A stretch of DNA of 64,000 nt from Toxonevra muliebris (GCA_963691655.1 OY829326.1:37289989-37353988); one strand, 5' to 3'; positions 33,601 through 48,600 are shown, counted from the first letter of the stretch. A program made the numbers and translations. The notes: generated by a model not told the origin, from the sequence alone.

Positions 33601-36600
33601 TTCCGTTAGCATCTTCGTGCATTTTTTTCGAATTTTTTTTCGTACCTAATTTTTTTTTTTCAAAATTAAATTTCAAAATAAGTTACAAAAGAAATTAAAT
33701 AAAAAAATTTTTCCAAAAGTGATCAACACTAAATTATTTATATTTATATTATATTCTTTCATTTCTTTTTCTCTTCTTCTTTCACATTCAACAAACATCA
33801 TTCGAAATAAAAAAAAAATTTTATTTTATCACAAATTCAAAAACGAAAACAATTTAAAAAAAACATAAATTCAATAACGCATAATATTTTGAATATATTT
33901 TGGTTCTTTTTTCTTATTTTTAATTTGAAAAACAAAAACTTTTTGAATACAAAACAAACAAACAAAAATATATAAATAAATAAAAAACATGAACGTATAT
34001 GAAAATAAATTTTAATATTTAATTAATAACTTTCTTTAAAACTTAATCGATTGCATTTAACGCGCGCGCAATTTTTTTCTCCAATATTGAAATAAAAATT
34101 CTATAAAACTAAAATTTTAAATTAAATTTTGAATTCTTATGGCAATTTTTGAAAAATTTTAAATTTTACGTAAAAATATTAAACGAACATGCAAAAAAGA
34201 AAAATGCAAAACGATTTAAAACAATCGCACGCATCCTTTACTATAATTCCTTGTCCTATCCCATACATCCTTTGCCCGATGATGAAGCCTAAAATCTACA
34301 CCAACCATTTCCAGTTACATTCCCCACTAAAAAGAAAACAGATGGCGGTTTTTTAGTACAATTTCACAGCAAAACAATTGTATATAAAAACTATAAATAT
34401 TAGGGAAATACATAAATATATATACATACATACAAGCAAACAAATCAAATAATCAAAAAAAAAAAAAAAAAAAACACAACAATGCAACATGAAAAATTTA
34501 GAAACGAATTCTAAATGAAATGAGCAATTATCAATTAATATTATATTAACCAAAGAAAAAGAAAGAAGCAACACTTCAAATACAAGTGCGAAAATATGTA
34601 CCAAAATGTTATTCTTAATGTTACTTGCTTACAAATACAACATACAAATACTTACTTCTACAACTACTACTACATAAATACTGCAAACCAAACGAACGAT
34701 ACTTGCCATTCTCCTGTTGCTTAACAGAAAGCATTACTCATACGACGTGTGTGTCACGCATGTCACACAGTTGGATTTTTAAACTAAATTGTAATGATGG
34801 TTGTGCCAATGAAATATTTATATGTATGAAGTTTCAAGAGTTTTGTGATATTAGATAAAAATTAATAGGAAATGCTCTCTAGACTAGAAGTAGGCGTAGG
34901 TAGGAAGGTATGGTATACACGTACTTAAAACCAAGTGGTAGTAGATAAGAAGAAGATTGAATTCTTTATTTTTATAAGAATAAATAAAGTTTACAAATAT
35001 GAAATAGAAAGTATAATTAATAATCAAAAATAATTTATTAAATAATCAAATATCAAAAATCTTTAACAATTCAATGCTTTTAAAAATAGGTTTCTGCTCT
35101 TATTTCTTATACATACTTATATACCCATATGATATATAAATCTTTATCTATCTTACTATATCTAATCAAAAATTGGTTTCAAACTAAAAAGGGTATATAT
35201 AACGATACATTATCAACTTAAAATGTATCACTTGAAATGTTGCCAATAACTAAGTAAAAAAAATGTTCTTAAAGAAAAATTGTTTTCTTCAAAAATTATA
35301 CTAAAGTTTTAAAGTTCTAAAAATATTAAGCTTTGCAATAAAATTTAGCTTTGCTTAAACGCTTAAAAAAGTTATTAAAAGTTACTATTTCAGTATTTTC
35401 TTCTACTTGGACATGAAACATTTTCAACTTGCATATTCTTTAAAAAAAAAACTTGTTTGTCCTAAATTATTATATACATAGAAATCGATTAGATTCAATT
35501 TCGGTTAAGTTGGAAGAATATTCGAATTAAAGAGCGGTACCTGATGTTTTAACCAACTTAAGACCGAGTTGATTTATGAGTTACTGCATGTTCTTGTTGG
35601 GAGGCCTATGAAGAGAGTTTAACATATGCATTATTAAATAGAAGGCTTTGCTATTAATCAAACTAGTTTCGTTGGAACAACACTAATTGGATAGTAAAAA
35701 GCTTCTCATCCAAAAGAACACTGCTCTTCAATTCAACATATATTTTCTTTCAATGCTATTGATTTTTCTCTTTGAGCATAATATCTTGTTTTTTTATATA
35801 CCTAATTGCTAAAGCTTTTGATTCTTTTCCAAAAGGAGTTAAATTAAAAAAGTAATTTGCTTAGAGAATAGTATTTGCGTAATTTGAAAATAAAACCACT
35901 GCTTGAATACCTCGATTTTCTGCTTCAACTCTAAATCCGGAACTGGCATCTGCCTGAATAGATAAGTACATCATCGCAGTGGCAAAAGAAACACGCATCA
36001 CTATCACAGATTATACAAATTTTTTTATTTGCCTTTGCTACTGTAGTTTTTCTTCTTATTTGCCCGATTCTATTTTCACAACAAATCAAATGATGCCATT
36101 TGGCAATTTTTTTTTCACAAGCTTAAAGAAGCCTAGCTTTGAATGAATTGGCGAAAGCATAAGGTATAACGTCAGCAGCATTTACCGTTACTCTAGTATA
36201 TCTGAATATTTCTATGCTTCAAAAAACAACAACCCGAACATGGAGTTGCTGATATGTATGTATGTTCTAAATAGTTAAATATTGTTACTAAACAACCTCG
36301 CGTAATAGATAAAGAACAAAAATATATCCAAACCAATTATTAATAAGTAAATCGTAACATTAGATTAGGGTAAATTAGTTAGGCTAACTTAATTAGGTTA
36401 ATTGTTAGGATTACGATATAATAAGTTAAATGATGAGGTGCTTAAAAAGAAATGGTTAGGTTATTATTCTAAATTGAAAGGCTTTAGTCTAAGTACTTAA
36501 AACATGTGGCTAGGTTAGTTTATAATTCTATGTCATTAGGTTTAAGGTAAGGTTGCTTAAAACAAACAAAGTAAAAACTTTCAACTTGATAACCCATTAA

Positions 36601-39600
36601 TATTCATTTATTTTTTCTATTTTATTTTAATTCATAGTCTTAAATTCCTTTAGCTTAAATTCATTTAAAATTAAAGTGCCATCGACACTAGTTGTCTTAA
36701 CATTCTCCCAGACATTTCCTTTTATTGCGCATGGATTTTAAGCATTTCTATCATGATCGGTTGCTGGTCATTATCTTGAGCTGTTTCCAGCATTTCCCCG
36801 TCTAGCCGATATCTGGTTCCATTGAACGCTTTTATGTTGTTTCGTGGCTTGTCCATTTCCTTTCGAGTTTCGCTTAAGAGCTTCGCATGTAACTTTAGAT
36901 AGGATGCTTACGTTGACGGTTTGTTTTTATTTGCAGCACTTGATCTGTTTGGCGATTGGTTCTTTTTGGCATTGAGTTAGCACGTTTCAGGCTATTCGAA
37001 AATACTTGTTAGCTGTCTAGGAAAATTTTGTTAGAATCAATGATTTTCCATTTCAAAAAGCTGTCAAATGTAGTTTTTGCCTGTTAGATCCTAATTTTGA
37101 CACACCTCTTGAAAACTATATCTGACAATCTTTTCATTGCACAAATATTTTAAGTTGTCGACCTCTTCTATGTTTGATAGTCGGATGAAGAGGTGTTTTG
37201 GTTTTTTTCCTCCAATTCGCTGTCTTCGAAGTGTACGCTCATGTTTCATTGAACGCACTTCAGAGAAAATCAATTAAAAAAATATCCACAAATCAACAAT
37301 ATAAGGGATAGTAGAAAACCTTGACTTGAAACCTTATATTACACTTTTCGTGACCTCTGGTAAACAGGTTTCTTGTGAGCACCTTAGATGGAATTGATAC
37401 CCGTTCTGGAATGAAATTCTTCACATTTATCTTAGATACACCACCTTGATCAAAAAGTTCCCGGAGTTTATTCAGAAAATTAAAAATACTAGTTTATTCA
37501 TCTAAATCTATATGGTCCCTTTCAAAGTAATCTCCACCGACTGCAAGGCACTTATGCCAGCTCTTGATCCAATCCTCGAAACATTTTTTATATTTGATTT
37601 TCGGTATGTCCTTCAGTGCTTCCTGCGATTTTTCCATTACTTCCTCTCGGCTGCTGAAACGCGTTCCCCGTAATGGTTTTTTAACTCGATTGAACAGAAA
37701 GTAGTCACAGGGAGCCAAATTAGGGGAATTCGTTGGCTGTTGGATGGTATTTGTTGCATTTTTCGTCAAAAAATTACGAATAATGATGGCACTGTGCGAC
37801 GGTGCGTTATCATGGTGCAAAATCCACGAGTTTTCTGTCCAAAATTCTGGTCTCTTTTGGCGAATTGCTTCACGCAAACGGCTCATAATGCCCAAATAAT
37901 ACTCTCTGATGGTTAATTTGTGGATATTGACCGAAATTTCTTTTACTTTATCAACGTTTTGTCGGTTTTCGATGTCGATGGTCTGCCACTGCGTTCATTA
38001 ACTTCGATTGACTCACGACCACTTTTGAACCGATCGTGTCACTGGTAAACGACCGTTTTCTTTAGAGAATCGTTGCCGAAAAACTTTTCCAACATTTCCA
38101 ACGTTCGCGTACCATTAAATCCATTTTTTACGCAAAATTTAATACAATACAATTTAATAAAATCGCCAACACACACAAAGATAGAATTACTCTTGGCTAC
38201 GTAACTTTTCCAAATGCCAAGCTATGACGCTAAGATTTAGAGGGAATATCAGCAACTGATGTACCAACTTAACAAAAAAAAAAAAACAGAACTCAAATCG
38301 GAACTATGGGAGCCCCACACGGTGGTTATTTCCGGAACTTTTTGATCAAGGTGGTATTTTGATATTTCTTCTTCGGTTTAGAGCAGTTCTATCCAGGCCA
38401 TAGGCGAGCATCCACATTTTTACTCTGGTGTTTTTACTTATGTACGGCAATAGCTGTCGTGTCTTCACACCGACGTTAGCGATCGTTCATAGTAAAGCAC
38501 TCAGTGGAATTTGAATGCACTAAAAGAAGGTTTAATATAAATTGGGAAGAAGAGCTTTTATTTATATTACAACGAAAACTAAGCTAGCACTGGTTTAGGG
38601 GAATGTGTTTGATTCCATAAGCTCTCATCATTTGATTATTTCAAGAACATTTGAGAACCACTCCATCATTATAACCCCACTCGATTATTTTTTCTCTCTC
38701 TCACACTCATTTACAGTTTTCTTCTCTCATTTGCTTTTTGCAGAGAAAATATAGAATGTAATCGTACTGCAAACAATAATTTCAATAATGTTGTTTGATT
38801 CATTTTTATTGCTGTCAATTTGGATGCATCATAAAGTGCTAGCAAAAAAGGATTTGTTTTTTCTCCCAATAAATGCATTCTTTATGTTTTATATTCCTCT
38901 TCGATGTATCGCATTATTTTTTTTAACTCACTAGGCAGTCAGAAATATAATAAATAATCAGATCGCTTAGGCTATTCGATATTAGTGTTAGATATCACCG
39001 TAATATAAGCACAAAACTCATGAAATATGGAAATACAATTTGATTAGGATTTAAAAAACGTTAACTTATATACTTAAGCAACTACTAAAATTAAATATAA
39101 AAATTTCAATGACAATTTTAATGTTTCGGTTTCAAATTTACAAAAATAAAAACTATTCACAATTGCAGGACAATAGAAAATGTTATATTAAATTCAATGC
39201 TCAGTTTCTCTGAATATTACGCACAGTATCGTCACAATGAAAAAAAAAAAAAACCCACAGAACATTGATACAATAACCAGAAAAACCAAAATAGATACTC
39301 ACACATGTACAATTAAACGCAAAAATAAACAAAACCAAACAAAGAAATGACAATATGCAATTTTTTGAGAATGTTTTTCTCTTTTCTATATTTTCACTGT
39401 TTTTTAATGCTCTCTTTCTCTCCTTCTCTCTTAAGAAAATTTTTGAACTTTATGCTACTTCTACTTCCTCTCTTTCCTCACTTAAGAGTAAATACAAAAT
39501 TTTTTCTCTTTGTATCACAAAAGTAAATGTTGTAAATTTTTTTTTTCGAATTTAGATTTTAAATAGTTTTTTTTTTTTTTGTAAATCTAATAACAAAGCA

Positions 39601-42600
39601 AGACACTAAACAACAAAACGCGTTTAAATTCCTAGTTGAAAAATTAAAACAAGAAAAGCTTACAAAGTAGAATTGCAAATTTAAAATTAAAAACCAAACA
39701 CTTTTTCCACATATCTTAACTAAATTCAATTTTCAAAGTAAAGTAATGGAGAAACAGTAAAGAATGAAAAATAAAAATTATAGCAAAACAAAGAAAACAA
39801 AAAAAAACCGCACACACAGAACCTTGTGATTCCCAACCAACTAACCTAATGATAGTGCGACGTTTTACAGTCGCCTTCTTTCAAATTTTCACGAAAGGCC
39901 TCATCGAGCTACTCACTGAAATTGGATCCACCGGGCAAGGGGAAAATCAAGGCCAAACGAAAGCCACTGAGCACACCGGCATCGCCGTCACGCGTACGCA
40001 GCGAGCCGCAATGCACCTGTATGTCTGCCGAGCAGTATGCGCGTCTGAGAACAGATCCGAGAGTACGAGGTGAGGATCCGAAACCAAAAAAAAAAAAAAT
40101 AAAAAATACCTAAAAAAATAAAAAAAATTCAAATACTAAGTACCACTACTACTATGTTATAAAGTTATGTTGTATGTGTAGAATTGAAAAATCAATCAAA
40201 AAAATATTTACTACTTAGATACAAACAATACCTACACTCGTACTGAAGTTAAAACACTTCGACATACACATACAGGCCAATGTTATTCTACACGAATGTG
40301 TGTGTGTGTGTGTGGTATATATATACATATGTCTGTGTGTATATGCTATATACTTTTTGATGCCAGCGGTCATGGCTGACATAACGAACGGGTTTTTTAC
40401 GGGAATAAACTTTTTAATTTTTTCTTTATTTTTGGTTTTTTTTGTTGTTAGTAAGTACTATACCTACTCCATTTTGTGTTTCAGCTCCTTTTTCTGCATG
40501 CTTGTTTTTTGTTTCGTTGCTGTACGTTTCTTTTTCGGTTGACCTACCTTAAAATATTCAAAATTCCCATATGACCACATTTCCCAACAGCAACAAGAAG
40601 AACTTGAACGTAAAGTCAAAAGTGTTACAAAACTCATTCATACAACAGCAACAAGAATAACAATAACAACAGCATAACGGAGTAACCTTCCACGCCTCGC
40701 CTTTTCCCCTCGTTCTTAACATTTTCCCCCTACTACTTTTTCCGTTTTGAATTTTGTTTTTTTCCTTTAAATTTTACTTTTTTATTCTCTTTTATCGTTG
40801 TCGTTATCTCTTTTTGATTTCATTCCAACAACAACACCACCACCACTACCCACAATAACAACAACAAATCCACCGCATCCATCCTCATCGTCAAATTCAC
40901 TCACCATTCATTCACCACACCTCACCACCTCATTTCAGGTTCATCTACTTTGCCGCGCGGTGTCGGTTCACGCATCACCGATACCGATGGTGGACAACAA
41001 CAGAAGGTAGTGAATGCCACCAGTAGCACATCGCTGTATGATAATGTAGCAGGCAGCGGTGTTGGATCACAGGCCATGAGTACAGCCGGAGGAGGACAGG
41101 GTAAGTGTGCATACATACATACATAAATGTATAGAGAAAGAGAAGAATCGAAGGAGGCTGTGTGTGTCAGTGACACAGTTTCAAAAATTAAAAGACAGGA
41201 AGGGCGGCGGTTTAGGTTCTGTTTGTGTGTTGAGTTATATAGAAGAAACTCAACACAGCATCGTAAAATTTTCAATTTGAAACGTTTGTCGTTGTCGTGA
41301 AACTTTAACCCCACCCATAAAAAGGTGAGCTTGAAAGTTGTTGTTACACTTCTGTATATGCAAAAGAGCTTAAATTGGCGCATACTCTCTGTGACGTAAG
41401 AAGAATACGAGTGTATTGAGAATAAAAGCTCTCTGGTTTGTGCCTCAACTAAAAGTAAACTCTTCTCATGCTTAACTTACATTTTAATTGAAAAACTCTC
41501 CCTAAACTAACAAGTAACTCTACTTTCCTTCTTTAGATACTCTTGGGCGTCAAGTGAAATCACAAGATCCTACCGGTGCCGCTAATGCCGGTGTTAATAC
41601 TGGCGGAGCACCCGGTGTTATGGTTTCTGGCGTTTCCACTGGCACTGTCGATATATGCACACAAAATCATGTAGGCTCACAGGTTGGCCCGGATGACCAA
41701 TTGCCAGGCAGTCAATCGGACATGGATGTGTCAAAGAATGAAGGTACACAAGTGGGTGGTCCATTGCATCAGAATGTCGGCACCTCAACTAAATCTACTG
41801 GAACACGCACTAAGGATTATGGAGATGATATGGTAAGAGGAAGAAGAATGTGTGCGCATAACACAAACGATTATTGTGTGTGTGGGTAGTGAAAACATTG
41901 TTTCAATTTGAATTATTTTGTTTTGCTAAAGTTACTAACACGCTATATAATGACGATGTCAGAAAAAATAATAAACAAAACAAAAGAATTGTAAAATCAC
42001 CAGACAGACGAAGAGGCAGACTGGCAGACAAATGTGCGACAACATGCAAACCAAAATGCAACAGTTTGAAACCATAAATGACCACAAATGTCCACATTCG
42101 CACATACTTTCATATATCAACCACACATATACACACATATGTACATATGTCTGGATATGTGTGTTTTGTTTGTGGTTCATTTTCACTCCAACTAATATCT
42201 TTTTCTTTTATCGCCATTCGTTTATGCTTAGGCACGCGATTCACATTCGCACGATATGCACCAGCACCAGCACAACATAATCAACAATAACACCAGACGC
42301 AAAACTAAAAGCACCGAAGATATGAATGTTGACACGAGCACACTTAAACGTATGCTAAAACCAATGCCCAGCACCGAGAGCCCCGTCACCTCGCCAGAAA
42401 TGGGCAGACGTCGTTACAATTATTACAATGCAAATGCCGCCAATACATTGGGCCCACAACATATGCATCAGCAACATGGTGGTGGCGGCGGCGGCGGTAG
42501 TGTTGGTATTGGTGGTGCTGCTGGTATGTATCATCATATTATGAACAACAACAATACAATGGGACGTGCGGCAAGTCAGTCGTCGAGATTCTCGGGATCG

Positions 42601-45600
42601 AGGTAAGTCGCGCAATGTCGCGCAGCAAAGAACAACACAATCAATTTAGAAATACACAAATTAAAAGAAATAAATTAGTGAATATTTTTAACATTTTAAA
42701 GTGCTAAAAACTTATTTATTTAGATTAGAAAAACTGAGAATCAATTTAGTCAAACAAATGTAAATAAAATGTGAAATAAAATAGTGATTAAATTGTAATG
42801 AAATTGTGTTAGTCTACATAACTATAACACACTCTTAGTCTGCAAACTCTTTACTAACTGCAAATCTAATTTCAAAAAACCTTGTCGTTGTTTGAAAAGC
42901 AATGCCAACGAGTCGTTTATGTTTTTGAAGAATTTTTTAAATTGGTTAGAGCCAATGACAATATATACATAGTTTGCAATCATATAACAAGTCATAACAT
43001 GTTGCATGTTATTCCGCATTCAATTCATTCAGCTAATTACGGTGATTACTTTATACATTCTTAAAAAAAAGCGTTAGGTACCAAAGCGTCATGAAAAATG
43101 CCCATCAAAATCAAAATGCTTTCATACGCAATTTTGAGACAACAATGATGAGCAATTGCTCAAATTTTTTTTGTTTTGTTGTTAAATATTTACAAAAATA
43201 AAAGAAGCTGAAGGGAAATAAATAAATATAGCAGCTAGATTAATACAGACCAAATACCAAATTAGATTACAATTCAGACTAAATCAAACCAAGCTCTTAC
43301 TAAAATTCAGGAGAAAGTCCAACCACAATTCAGATCCGAAATCAAAGAACGATTGTTTTTAAAAAACGGACCAAATTCGGTGCAATATTAGGCCAATATT
43401 GCATCCGAACTATTCACTAATGTTATCGAATAACTTTGTTTCTCAAAATTAATCACTATTTTAGTTGCAATAATATAACTTAAAATTAAACTTTTAAAGA
43501 ATTATACTAAAATGGTTAAAAAAAAACAAAGAATAAAAATAATTAAAATAAAATACTAACATTTGCTCTCTGATTATCATCAGATCATCTCATGAAATTG
43601 GACGTGGTTATCCACCGCGTAATCTCTATTTGGAATTAGAACGTGAACGCAGTTGCATCGAAGGATCACCACCATCAGATAACGTTATGTTTGACAATCA
43701 ATGTTATGCTACCACACCAAGCTCTAGCAATGGTAATTCCGATCAAGATCAGTCCTATGGGCAACGCCCTGGTGGCGGTGGTGGAGGAGGAGGTGGCGGC
43801 GGCGTCGGCAGCGGTGGTGGACGTCATCAACATCATCATCAAGCACCAAATGTTACACCAACACCGGGTAGTCCAACATCACGTTTATTGCTCGAATATG
43901 AAATGCATTTGCGTAATACATTGGCAAAGGGTATGGATGCTGAATCTTATAGTTTGCATACATTTGAAGCATTGCTCTCCCAAAGCATGGAAAATTTAGG
44001 TAAGTTTCAAGGAAATCTGTATTGATTCCTTTCGATCTATGATTTGTATGGAATTTTGTATTTGACTGTTGTATTTCTTATTCATTCCTCTTTCCTTTTT
44101 GTTTTCGTTTTTTTTTTTGGTTTTTATATACTTCTAAGTACTCGTAATAGAAATAGTTTCAGTTTTGGTTTTCGATTTCGATTCTTTTTTTATACGCTTT
44201 TTGTAGTATTTATACACAAGTTTACGTAGAAACCTTCCTCCCCTCTGCATTCACTGTGCTATGCAGTATTTGCATTTAATTGGCATTTCATTGATTAAAA
44301 TTCTATAAAATTAAATTAAAACATCGATATGCGAACATGTGTGTGGGTGTGTATGTCATGGAACAATGTGACTGCACTCTATAAATAGTAAATACAAAAA
44401 CATATACACTACATACGCGAAAGAAAGAGTGTTTAATTAAAATAGGCAGTTGGATAAGTCTTTGAAGAATTTTTAAATTACTTTTGTAATTTACATACAT
44501 ACATATGTATATATATATTGTCACATAGATTAGATAGACTTATGTCTTAGTAGGTGTTTCAAAGTTAATTGTAAGAAAACTATGTAGTTTAAGGTCATTG
44601 AAAAGAATAGTTTTCCTGCTGATATTCAAAAGTAGTGTAGGGGCTTAGAAACGAATTCGGGTTTCTTTTATTTATGCTTTATGCTGTTCTTTGAACTTTA
44701 AGGGACTGACATCTCCTGAGGTTGGCTAAAATATAGAATATTTATTTTATTTAAAAACTAAAGGACAAAGCTTGCAGTAAAACTCTATAAAGCCATTCTC
44801 AAATATTTTCTTTATTAAAGCTGGAAGATTTTAAATAAATTTAATATAAATGTATACAGTTCTATGTGTAAAGGTTACCTGGAACAGTTATTAGCATTAG
44901 GGTTTTGTTATTCCTCGTGGAGCATAGGACCACATTTCAAGGCAAAGAGTTTAAGATCTGGTTTGTGTTTTGTTATGGCTTCATTTATGATTGAGTTGTA
45001 AAGTATCATGAATTTTGAACCTCCGACTTTGATGTGATTGTTGACGAGGCACCTTTGCTTATGATTTGCCCGTGTTTCAATAAAATCTGCATATATATTG
45101 TATTCCACTATTCGGCTAATAGTAATTGGGCTTGTAGCTGCCCATTCTGTATCAGACACTGCTTTTAAGCTCTAAAGATTTCTTAACCCTTTCGGGATTG
45201 TAAGAAAACCAGAGGTGATAACGCAAAACTGGATTCATATTCGGTGACAACTTGTTACAACTTTTTATAAAAACATAAGTTTCGCGTTCCTGAAGGACTA
45301 AACTTTCGTGGGCCACCAGTGACACTGTCGCCCTTAATGAGAATATTTACAAACTTTTTTATTATATTTTGTTACATGTTATTTAAAAGATAGACAAAGT
45401 ATTTTAGTATTAATTCTTCACTTTCTTGACCATGAAGAAACTAGAATCGATAGAATAAAACCGAGCCAGAATTCGCCCTCACTGACCCCCTTTGCATTGT
45501 ATTAAGTTTTTAAATAGTTTTTATTGAAGACACCACCGGTGACCCATTAATCATGAAATCACATTTGAGTACATAGTTTTTCCTATAACATATTGAAAAT

Positions 45601-48600
45601 TAGGCGTATTTGAACAATTATTATCAAAATTATGAGCTTCTGAAAATGGGTAAAATTTTTATTTTTATTATTTTAAGTCACTCTGGTGCTATCAATTAGG
45701 TAAAAATTCCAAGTCCTTCTTTTTTATCAATAACTAAAGTGCAATCAGTTTTCTTTTTAATTAATATAAATTTATTTAAATCAGTGAAAGAGATTTTGTA
45801 AAAGAAAAAAAAAATATTTTGGGTCAACGGTGACCATTGATCCAGAAAGGGTTAAACCCTCATTTTGTGTGACCGAAACTTTTACTAATATTTGTTACTT
45901 AATCTCCATTTAAGTATTCGTATTAGAGTATGAAAAACAAATAGCGCTTATGCTCAAAATCCATTGCACTCCTTCCGGAAGAAAAATATCTTAGTAAGGG
46001 GTCAAATTCGTTACTGGCTGCTTTTGCAAATTTATTTAGCCCAGTAGATCAAATCGCACATTTCGTCCGAAAGAAAGCTTTAAGACATGCGTAACATAGA
46101 TCCCGTGGTATGAGATTGTCTGCTATGCAGTGTTCCTAGGTTTGATATTGATATCACCTCTGGGCTGGCAATGGCAAACCTTCATGAGCAGTGTTGCCAG
46201 AACGACGATTTTATCGTCATTTTGACGATTTATTGGCCCAATGACGATTTGACGATTTTTATTGAAAAATGACGATTTTTTAGATTAAAAAACAACTTCA
46301 AAAAACGTTTTTGTTTTAAAATCTCTTCTGTTATTTTTATACATATAGCATATATATCACAAAAAAAAGTTTCCACATACCGAAAAAGACTTTAAACCCA
46401 AAAATCTTCTCTATAATAAATCTACGCTACTAAAAAACTACATAGAAAGTAGTTGAAATACCAACTATATTATGAAGAAGAAAACGTGATTCTGATTTTT
46501 TTGAACTCAATGTCATAGAATAATGTGACAAAAGTAAGTTTTCAAAAACTTTAATATTAAAAATGGCGCCATTTTACTTCAGCAATTTTAGTGAATTGGT
46601 TTTCAATAGTGAAAAGATTTCTACACCGACCTTCCCCAAAATATTCTTTACCAATTTTCTTCATCCACGACACTGTGAGAAGTACGCCCTAAAATAATAA
46701 ATCTCTATCTGCTCTTGTATTACCATTTAATGACAAGTCAGGGCTTAGAGTTTGGAGTTGAAAGTTGGCTGGACTAAACCAAAGCACTCAGTCTCAAAGA
46801 CCATTGTACTATCTCCAAGATAGAGCCAGTAGAAGAAAGTAGAAAGACAGGAAGGATATGTGAGGGGAAAAATGAAATGGGAAGAAGAAAGGTCTAAGGT
46901 CTCTCAAGCTCTAACTTTTTTTGTTTCACTGATGATTCTTAGAAGCTCAGGAAGAGGGAGAGTGTAGACATAATTCATACTCAAGACATCACTACTCAAC
47001 AGCCCTAATCTGATTCTCGCGAACGCTGGACAACTACAAAGAAAATGCTCCGTTGTATCGTTGTCCTTAAGATACTACTACTGCCAGCTTTTCTCTTCAG
47101 GAACTGGAACGCCTCTTAAAGGAATAGAGACTAGGTGTATCTGTGTTGAACTTCATTTCCAGTGATACAATTTTGATTATGCTTTCCATGCATAAATATT
47201 TTAAGACCATAATATTTAACTCTTGGTGTTAATAACATTGATTTCAGAGAAAAAACAATATTTTTGAAAAGTAAAGGCATTTACTCCACAAACAAATTAA
47301 AAATTCTTGTAAGCCTCATAAACTGCATAACATGTGTAAACTTGTCAAAATTTATATGAAATTTGACAGTGTGTTTCCGTGGTTTACCAGGTTTTTGCAC
47401 GTTTTAATTAAGACTCTAAATGAATTGCGTAATCGAATAAAAAAACGATTAGATTTTTATATAGCTGCATTGAAAGAATTAAGTTTTCTTTAGCCAGGAA
47501 AACTAATTTTAAAAAAAGTAAATTCATTAAAAAGTTTAATATTACATTTTAAAAATTTAGGGGACGAAAACTACTTTCAGCAAACTAAATATTGACTTCA
47601 GGGAGCTACGGTGTGTAGATTTTGAGACAATTTTTGATAAGGCGAATGAAATTGCAGCTGAAAAAAGTTTTGGAAAGCTATTTCCAATATAAAATGTGGT
47701 GCTTCATCAGAAGCATTTCCATTGTCAAACTTTGCTTTAAAATTGATATATTTACCCAACTCGTCTGCAAATGTTGAAAGAATATTCAAACAATAAGACT
47801 CTTGAAGGGATATTATAATATAAATGAATGCAAACATATTTAAAGTAAAAAAATTTGAGTTTTTCTCTCATGACGATTTTTTTCTGAAAATGACGATTTT
47901 TTCTTACAATTTTGACGATTTTTGAAGTAAAATTTCTGGCAACACTGTTCATGAGTAAAAATTGCCTTGGAAAGCAAACGAGTATGTTTAACACTTGGTT
48001 CTTGCCGTACCATCTCTGATCTAGCAGACTTATCCATGTAACATTCCGATACGGTACAAATGACTAGATGGCTTCTTAGCAATAATTATCGTTTCACTTA
48101 TCGCCTCTCACTCGCCCTAGGTCACCATTTGTTAACACTAAACAATAGGTATCGCATGGGTTAGTATACCCTGAAACTTCGACTCCAAGCCACATTATTT
48201 TTACATCTTTCGCTGCTCTGACATCGATACGTTCAGTAAACGTCAACATCGAGGAAAATCCAGAGTATTTGATCCAATTATAGGATAGTAATTGCGTCCT
48301 CAATAGTAATTGTGCCTGCAGTAGCCAATTAGTTTGAGTGGTGGTGCCCGGGTTCAATGCTCGCCGCAGTCAAAAATCAAGAATAAAAAAATAAATTTTT
48401 TTTTACACAGCATCACCTCTTGACTGGCACCAAGAGTAGATTTTCCTGAGACAAGGTTTCCACTTCACCTTGCAGACTCGCCATAAAACTTCCATTCATG
48501 TGAAAAAATAATACTCATCCAACAGAAATGGAGATGGATCATAAAAAAAAGAAGAAGAATAAAATTTATATACCAAAAACGCCTTCCCCACCATAGTTTT

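Larger units (their letters stand above)
46189..47947 (+). mobile_element. Degenerate hAT element
   Basis: The ends CAGTGTTGCCAGAA and its exact reverse complement are flanked by a perfect 8-bp duplication TTCATGAG (46181-46188 and 47948-47955). TGACGATTTTT is repeated several times just inside both ends, a subterminal repeat pattern usual for hAT. 1759 bp long. It contains LINE-derived sequence (46720-47120) and a hAT transposase C-terminal remnant (47713-47796). Confidence 0.9.

Noticed and set aside
36360..36560. Interstitial telomere repeat
   Set aside because: The words are irregular and not in tandem register, and flies do not use TTAGG telomeres.
47598..47837. Minus-strand 79-codon frame in the hAT element
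   Set aside because: The opposite strand at this position encodes the hAT dimerisation motif, so the minus frame is a shadow.
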